A stretch of 64,000 nucleotides of DNA from Allodiplogaster sudhausi (Eukaryota > Nematoda > Chromadorea > Rhabditida > Diplogasteridae), in contig CALZFC010000080.1 in NCBI GenBank assembly GCA_945643635.1, positions 438,501-502,500 of the forward strand, given 5' to 3'. Numbering within the stretch: position 1 is the first letter of the stretch; every line of letters begins with the position of its first letter. This document shows positions 57,501-64,000 of this stretch, one piece after another. The notes under the pieces were generated by a model. It saw nothing but the letters and a program-made list of their open reading frames with translations, had not been told where the DNA came from and did not search any database. Position numbers and translations under genes: made by a program.

Positions 57501-60500
57501 TCATTTATGTTCGTCATGTTCATGGTGACTGGACTCGCCTTCTCTATTGTAGTAAAATCGCTTTGGATCAGGAGCATCATCTTCCTCGTGTATGTCGCCC
57601 TCAAACTGGTCGCGCAGCTCATCAAAGTCGTTTCCAAACATTGGCTCTGACTTATATTCTTCTTCTATCTCTCCCTCTCCTTCGAACAGTTCATCAAGAG
57701 CATCGGTTTCTTCATCAGCGAGAGTAGGTGCTATTGTTGTTGCATCGGCTTCAATCGAATTTGCATTTCTTTTCTTTGACGCGAGATTGCTGAACATGCT
57801 GGCGATCTGCTGATAGTTGAGCAGCTCAGAAGGAGAAAACCTGAGATTCCCTTCATGGTTAACTTCGACTCGCATTTTCTTCTCGAGTTGACGTGGATCT
57901 TGCTTCCTACCGCTCCTTAGACCGTCGTTGAAAACGTCTATGACATAGTCCTTAGAACTCTTTGGAAGTCGCGCTGAGGTCTTACGTTTCCGAACTGCCC
58001 AGCCTTGTTGTAGGCGTAGCCCGGAGTCTGTTACAGCGGCAACAGATAGGACAGCATCAGCAACTTCGCTGTAAGCCGGGTTCGGAAGCACGCTTTCGAG
58101 GCACTGCCCATACTGCCTGAGCGCATAATCACGGAATGTTAATCTCTCGGAGACAAGCTTGTGTTTGCCGAGAAGAACGTGTTTTTTCAAGGTTTGAAGA
58201 GTGAAGAAACTCGGAGGTACAGGACTCCTCAGGGCACCTATAAAGATGAGCACTACTCCCGCATGATTCGGTTGTCGGCACATCGGACACCAATGCATCT
58301 TCTGGAGCCCTCCAGTCCTTTTCGCTGCTACATCTGTTGATGTCACCAGTTCAATGACCGTCTGTTGTAAATCTCCCAGGACGATTTGCAGCGATTCACA
58401 CCTGATGATGAGGTTAATGGCGTGAAATAAATAAGGTGTGAAAAGACTATACCGTTCACACAGCATATCATGTTGGTGCAAGTTTTCTTCCTCATCGCTG
58501 AAACATTCTTCTGAGAATGCGGTATCAACCGGGTCGCTTAAAGCGTGTTTGATGCAGTGATCAGCAACTCGCGAGGCCGGTTTTATGTGAACCTACATAC
58601 ATATAACCTATATTAGAAACAAGGTATTTAAAAAAAACTTAAAATAATGGACCTTGTAATCCGTTCTGAGGTATTGCTTTCCCTCCAAAAGTCTCCTCTT
58701 CAGTGTGGAGTGCCAGCTCATGTCTATATCTTCACTTTGAAGCAGATCGTCTAATATGGCAAGGGCATCATCCACACCCTTAATATATGTTGTCATGAGT
58801 GTTCATAGTGTGCTATATGTTTGAAAAATTCGCTTGATGATGCTAACTTCCATAGCTTCGGCGACGAAAAAATCTACGCCTTGTAGTGCCTTCCTTTTTG
58901 TAGCTCCACAGATCCTGATGATCAGGTACATCGATGAATCACTCAAGGAAAATGGCTCGTCGTCGTTGTCCTGCATTTCCCTACAAAGTAAATAAATATA
59001 TCAGGAACAAGATACTATGATTGCAATATTCGATAAACATACGTTTTGAATAGATGTATTATCTCCGACGCAGTCTGGAGGCGCAAAGTGTTTGGATATT
59101 CAAAGGTTGTCCCATCCGATAACTTGGCCTTTCTAGTCCCGAAGGGAAGAGTTGTGGACACTTTGTAGCTGAAATTAGCTCATGGTAAATACATCTGTGT
59201 GATATACATGTGCAATATTTGCAAAAGGATGCAAAGTTATTTTAACCTGGTAAGAAACTCGATGAACTTGTTGACACTGTGGGCGTTATATCGAGTACGC
59301 GTACGTTCAACTAGCCGTGGTGGCTCCCGTCCACGAATTGCGAGCTTCTTCGATTTTGTATAGAAATATCTTGAGAGTCCGGGAAGGTAGCGTTGAATTT
59401 CTTGCAGCGAAACCGATGGTGCAATCATTGAGAGAATGTGCAATTTCTCTCCTCGCGTTGCTGCTGCATAATACTGGTCAACGATCGTTTCCATCAACGC
59501 CTCATACTTGTTGCTCCTCTCGCGTTCGTACAATCCCTCATAGCTTGACGAGATTACCATTTCTTTCAATTTCGATGGAGAATCGGGGGCAAATATGTCA
59601 TACGCAACACCAAAAGCAGTGACAAGATTTTGAGCCTTTCTACGTTGCGATCTCTCTTCCAGATCTTTGAAATCTTTCCGCCGCTCCATTTGCTTGATTC
59701 CTAGTGTGTTGAGGTAGTTGATAAAGGCTGCTTTCTTTGTCGCATCAACGACTGATTTGGTTGGTTTCATCGGAGGGGCTTCTTCCTCTGGAAAGTAGGA
59801 AGGATCATCTCCTTGGGAATGACATTGGTAGTCCTGAATGTCGGTCGTGACATCAGGTGTTCCGTAGAAGCGATTGCCCACGAGAGGAGGGCTGAATTTG
59901 AAGCCGGCTTCTTGAACAGCATGCTGGACGGCAAGCTTCTTCAACTGCTGTTTATGCGTAGCGCAGACAGCTAAAATTTCTTGTTATTCGTCAGGTTTTA
60001 GCAGAAGCTGGAAACGTACGCAGTCCTGGGTGAATAAGGAAATGCTCATAGTGGAGAACCGCGTGAGCTTCATCTCTTGTCACACGTTCGTTCCTTGTCG
60101 AAATGGGGTACTTTGCTCTCGGCTCTAAACCACAAATACGTGTACGGTGTTCTAGTCGTGTTTCAAACCTATTCCATGTATGGAGGAGAATGGTGGTGGC
60201 AGCGAGCAAACTTTCCGATTATTATCTCTTCTTCTCATGTAGTGACGATACTTGTATGGATTGTCCCATTCGGTTGCAAGCTCGCTGACATGTTTTTCGC
60301 AGATCAGTATTCTGCCGATTCCTTGTAGCTGAAATAGTCGCATATACACAGGTTTGTCTATGAAATTTACAACCTCCGCTTCATTGTTATGATCCCACTG
60401 AAACTCTCCGGCCCCTCGGGTTAGTATCAAGTCAATCATGTTTGCTGTGCCGTAGGTGTGCTCTAGATCCTCATTTCTCAGATCGATCATTCTGTAAAAA

Positions 60501-60771
60501 CATTTTAACTGGAAGTTATTTGTTAGTCGAACAACTCATACCTTTTAAGAGCTCCTTCACAATCTGTTGAAACCATCGAAACTTTTGCTCTCTCCTTGGT
60601 TTCCATGGCTGTTGTGCGAAGAACATTGAAATAGCAGTGCTCTTGGCTCTGCTCCTCCACCATGGTTGCATCAGCTTGAACAAAATTGACAGGATCATCG
60701 CCTCGCTTGTATCTCCCTCTTGGAGCACCATAGGCTGCTGCTAGAAGTAGCATAAATATCCCGGAGAACAT
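57501..60771 (-). CDS. Gene of the TTAA element, putative transposase-derived protein
   Basis: Nine exons in phase: 60771-60542, 60491-60252, 60168-60020, 59970-59247, 59168-59043, 58980-58848, 58778-58653, 58593-58454, 58401-57501; 922 residues, no internal stop. An acceptor just upstream of 60771 implies a further 5' exon. Seen: VCATHKQQ in the first half, GATKRKALQGVDFFVAEAME, LLEGKQYLRTDYKVH, a Cys/His cluster (VADHCIKHALSDP, HQHDMLCERC), CPMCRQPN, a finger-like FFTLQTLKKHVLLGKH, and near the end LLNYQQIASMFSNLASKKR with an acidic tail. From memory, proteins with this order occur in many copies in cnidarian, mollusc and other invertebrate genomes; there a long catalytic-looking core (DWAMK-type motif) sits between the HDxxCxxC cluster and the finger, and it is missing here. 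So this copy may have lost catalysis while keeping DNA-binding parts. Confidence 0.65.
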
Positions 60772-61324
60772 TATGAACCTGTAACAAAGAAATACATATG
60801 TATGCACATAATCCTATAAAAGTAGGCAATTGATTTGAAAACATGTCGCTTGCACATAGCACAGTAGCGAAAAAATAAAGTGTTTTCATGATGGCGTGGC
60901 ATATATGTATGTACATATATGCATGTGTATAGTTGATGCAATGGATATCATTAGCACGCAGTAGATAATTATGTAATTATTTCATCCGAATATAGGCAAA
61001 AGTAGCGACCTCTCGAATGAGAAACGCGTGTTGCATTTTATTATGCATCTTTGAACAAATTGCATCTGCTCAAACCATATCGCGGAAAACATATCGCCCA
61101 AAAACCTCATGAGAAGTTGCATAACTTCGTGGGAATAAAATATTTTGAAAGTAACTCACTTTTTAGCAAATTTCGTCATCGTACTTGTAGTCGAAGAAAA
61201 AGCTGTGGAAAGTGAAATAGAGTAGTATAAGGACTGGCTGAAACATTTGAGCTTGTTTATACAGGTCAAAATCAAATTTACAGAAAAAAGATCCTTCAGA
61301 AATAATAAATTGTAAGAACTTTGT

Positions 61325-62303
61325 CCCTGCTCTGTGCAAGTCAGATAAATGATATAAAATGTAAATGGTCAAGGAACGGGATGAACGTGATGGCGCCGCG
61401 AAAACGTTTGCCGCGGACGAGGAGTGTGGATCTATGCATTTCCGACTCCTCACCCCCCCCCCCCTCCTAAGTGAACGCTCGACCCCCGTTACGCGCGTTT
61501 CCTAAGATATAGCAAAAGTTGGTACGCTCGAATTTCTTTTGAAAGGATCTTAATTTGTAGCAAATTTTATGCTCTTTCTTCTGACCAGGGAGCCAAGGTG
61601 TAGAAATGACCGTAGGGATTCAATATGACTCGTTAAAAAGTTTGAGGTGATTATTTTTGGCCAAAAACAGCTTTCACAAAACACTTCTTTGAATGAAATT
61701 GAAAGGGCATGCAAAGAGCTACCGAATAATATCTGTGATTGCGCGAAAATGTTATCCGCGGCAGAAATGTGGGTCGAACTATTTCCGACTCCTCACCCCC
61801 CCCCCCCCTCCTAAGTGAACGCTCACCCCCCGTTGCGCGCGTTTCCTAAGATATAGAAAAAGTTGGTACGCTCGAATTTCTTTTGAAAGGATCTTATTTT
61901 GTAGCAAATTTTATGCTCTTTCTTCTAAACCGGGAGCCGAGGTGTAGAAATGACCATAAAGGTTCAATATGACTCGTCAAAAAGTTTGAGGTCAATTATT
62001 TTGGTCAAAAAAAATTTTTCACAAAAAACTTCTCCAGATGAAATTTTGGGCTTATAAAAAACTACCGAACGGTATCTTCATAACTTGTTAAAACAAACTT
62101 TTAAAGGAGTTACAGTCGGATGAATTTTCAGGGTTACGGTAACGTAGTTCATAGGGAAAAAAACATACAGAACTGATTTTATGCTCATTTTAAAGAGCTC
62201 GTCGAGTTGTATAAGATATGTGATTTCCATGTTTTTTAAAAATAAAAAAATTCCCAGGGCAGGGCTTGATACATCGGTGGTCGAGTCTTACGGAGAGGCT
62301 CTC
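61325..62303. repeat. Right terminal inverted repeat of the 6.2-kb element
   Basis: Inverse of the left arm, including the two internal blocks and C runs at 61453-61464 and 61797-61808. A few base differences from the left arm (for example in the run lengths and near 61755) show the arms have begun to diverge. Confidence 0.85.
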
Positions 62304-62862
62304 TTAAGTTAGCAAAAGACTCATTGTCAGTTTTCACGTTTGCTAGATTTGCTTGGGTATTCATAAAAGGCCCCGAATTCCAGTTCATTCTCTCTTTCTC
62401 TCTCGGCATCCTTTCCAGTCCTATGGAAGAAATTTTGGGGTCATGGGATACCGAAATAGTACCGAAAAATGATGCAATTTACAGGATTTTGTTCTACCAG
62501 AATGGCAAGAAATCACAAACTATGACGACAGCCAGGCAGACATCCCCTGGTACATGCGAATTCCTCTCTTTGTTTGCATTGTCAACAGGATTCGACTTCT
62601 TTTGCGAGATGTTAATCCGTTGTTTCGGCCTTGAAATAAGAGTTGTTGTCTATAGGATGGAAATGTGTATTAAATAAATTAAAACTGAGCTTGAATGCTC
62701 TAATTGAATGACCAACTGCAAGCGTATACTGAAAAATTTATTTTTTTATTCTCTTGACCTTACAGATGTTGAACATCAAGAAAGGATAGCATTACGTGAC
62801 TTTCTCGCTGAACACCCTATGCCTCTTTAGCATTGACGCGAAGGACTCTCTCGTGAATTGAA

Positions 62863-62867
<5 letters not shown>

Positions 62868-62893
<26 letters not shown>

Positions 62894-62951
62894 TCAGAGA
62901 AATTGAGAGAGATTGAGAGAGGGAGAGTGAGGGAGAGTGAGAGAGAGATTA

Positions 62952-62992
<41 letters not shown>

Positions 62993-62995
62993 GTG
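62868..62995. repeat. (GA)n tract
   Basis: Nearly pure GA with GATT and GTGA variants. Confidence 0.85.
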
Positions 62996-63559
62996 AGACT
63001 AATAAACCGTATTGGGTTCAGTTGGATCCAACATGTGCACGCCTCGCGAGCACTGTTCAGTTCCGGTTCATCTTCGCAAGGAAGATTTCTCCTCGTGATA
63101 GGACCTGTGCCATTTTTCCTCTTTACATTCTGTCTTTTCCGAACACGCTGAGGTCTTCTCCGATCACGACCAGCAGCAATGAATTGCGATACAATGTTAT
63201 AATGTTGATAGGAGATCAGAGTCTGTCTGTCCTTCTCTCTCCCTCCCCCCTCCTATACCCCCATAATCCCATATACATACATACATGTAAACTGTACTGA
63301 TACATATCTCATAAAATATTAAATGCAATGTGACGTCACCTCATTCTTGGTGTATGAATCAATGAAGAAATAAGTATAAGATTTTTGAAACAAACGAGCG
63401 TGGATATTCTCAACAATAGATCTCCACTTTGCCCATCGCATTTATAAGGGTCTCAATGGAAATCTTTGGTTAAATAAAAAGTATTAAAAACAAATCGTCG
63501 GAAAATCATATGATACGCTTTTTTAGATAAAATGTATGAAACACACAAAAAAATTTTCA

Positions 63560-63740
63560 ATAGAGAAAGAGAGAGAGAACGAAATAAAAAAAAGAGAGAG
63601 AGACAGAAAGAGACAGAGAAAAAAAGAGAGGTAGAGAGAGAGATAGAGAGAGAGAGAAGGATAGAGAGAGAGGGCGAGAGAAAGAGAAAGAAAAGAAAAA
63701 AAGAGAAAGAGAGGAGCAAATTAAAGGGAAGAGAAAAGAG
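63560..63740. repeat. (GA)n-rich tract
   Basis: GA/AAAG-rich repeat; responsible for long Leu/Ser and Arg/Glu false frames on both strands. Confidence 0.8.
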
Positions 63741-64000
63741 AAAGAGAAGCATCTACGCAAATCTTTGCCTTGTTATCGGCACGTAAAATTTGGACAAGAA
63801 ATTTTGTACGCGTGAACATAATGAAGGCACATAACTGAATTAGGAGGGAGCTGAATGGAGTGAGAGAGAGAGAGAAAGAGAGAGAAAGAGTGGAGAGAGA
63901 GAACGTGAGAGAGAGAGAAAGAAAGAGTAGAGAGAGAGAACGAGAGAGAGAATGAGGATGAGTGAAAGAGAAGAATAGAACGAGCGAGTGAGAAAGGGAG

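Larger units (their letters stand above)
56091..62307. mobile_element. 6.2-kb TTAA element with ~1-kb terminal inverted repeats
   Basis: TTAA at 56091-56094 and 62304-62307 flanks ends GAGAGCCTCTC and its inverse. Left arm about 56095-57062 and right arm about 61325-62303 are inverted copies with minor differences. The interior carries one nine-exon gene on the minus strand. The insertion point is exact: flanks rejoin to match the intron of copy 1, so TTAA is the target duplication. TTAA targets are known for piggyBac and Kolobok elements; I cannot assign the superfamily. Shares end sequence with the foldback element at 34.3 kb. Confidence 0.88.
53573..62634 (+). pseudogene. Fucosyltransferase-like copy 2, disrupted and split by a 6.2-kb element
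   Basis: Tandem duplicate of the gene at 49623 with the same exon plan: 53573-53691, 53775-53927, 54114-54214, 54296-54470, 54704-54822, 54969-55075, 55267-55379, 55606-55668, from 55911 to about 56000, and 62485-62634. Exons 1, 2, 5, 6 (CIHTRRSDF kept) and 7 are intact. Exon 3 has a net 4-nt gain, exon 4 an 18-nt loss creating TAA at 54309-54311, and exon 8 a 7-nt loss. These would abort translation. Between exons 9 and 10 sits the TTAA element; the interrupted intron resumes at 62308 with sequence matching copy 1 intron 9. Exon 10 ends in TGA where copy 1 continues to a further exon. Confidence 0.85.
62635..64000. other. Window end: decayed last exon region and (GA)n tracts
   Basis: 62766-62790 resembles the start of copy 1 exon 11 (ATGTTG) but stops after seven codons. 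(GA)n tracts lie at 62868-62995, 63560-63740 and 63860-64000. The plus-strand frame 62989-63300 has no recognised domain. No gene called. Confidence 0.5.

Overview
The window is eukaryotic and most likely from a nematode. Genes are split into many small exons by introns that are often 47-60 nt long, with GT..AG ends and frequent TTTCAG acceptors. The gene set also fits: EGF/CUB astacins, a cathepsin B-like protease, ShK-type cysteine proteins and HxRRxD fucosyltransferase-like genes. The species cannot be named from sequence alone. Long (TC)n/(GA)n tracts fill introns and intergenic DNA. I rebuilt exons by eye and checked that splice phases add up; no transcript or database search was available.

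Layout. 1-5.2 kb: two divergent astacin metalloprotease copies on the arms of a large palindrome (left copy cut by the window edge, right copy complete, 489 codons). 5.2-7.3 kb: non-coding, with one end of a TTAA-type element. 7.3-8.84 kb: minus-strand B-box/coiled-coil gene lacking its 5' part, fused at 8.947 kb to a duplicated astacin 3' fragment. 12.3-19.9 kb: histone cluster: H2B (minus, intact), H2A (plus, 10-nt deletion, 4.2-kb non-LTR retrotransposon in its second intron) and H4 (plus, 23-nt deletion). 20.1-21.0 kb: unrecognised exons. 21.5-24.5 kb: second complete astacin (minus); its 3' end is the inverted partner of the 8.9-10.1 kb fragment, so the histone cluster sits between inverted repeats. 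25.3-26.9 kb: cathepsin B-like gene (minus) whose catalytic His is Gln. 27.7-29.2 kb: possible membrane protein (minus). 30.2-31.6 kb: CMC1-like mitochondrial twin CX9C protein (plus).

32.0-48.2 kb: a 23-exon SCYL2 pseudokinase gene (minus, 905 codons). One intron holds a 1.95-kb foldback element; another, 7.1 kb long, holds two opposite-strand genes for small secreted Cys-rich (ShKT-like) proteins. 49.6-52.9 kb: intact fucosyltransferase-like gene (11 exons, 471 codons). 53.6-62.6 kb: a tandem copy that is a pseudogene (frameshifts, stop) and is split by a 6.2-kb element with about 1-kb terminal inverted repeats, TTAA flanks and its own nine-exon minus-strand gene (922 codons). 62.8-64.0 kb: mostly (GA)n.

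The strongest leads are the TTAA element family (three occurrences sharing TTAAGAGAGCC ends) with its unusual multi-exon gene, the retrotransposon whose ORF1 and ORF2 share a frame across one TAG, and the inverted-repeat architecture around the astacin and histone genes.
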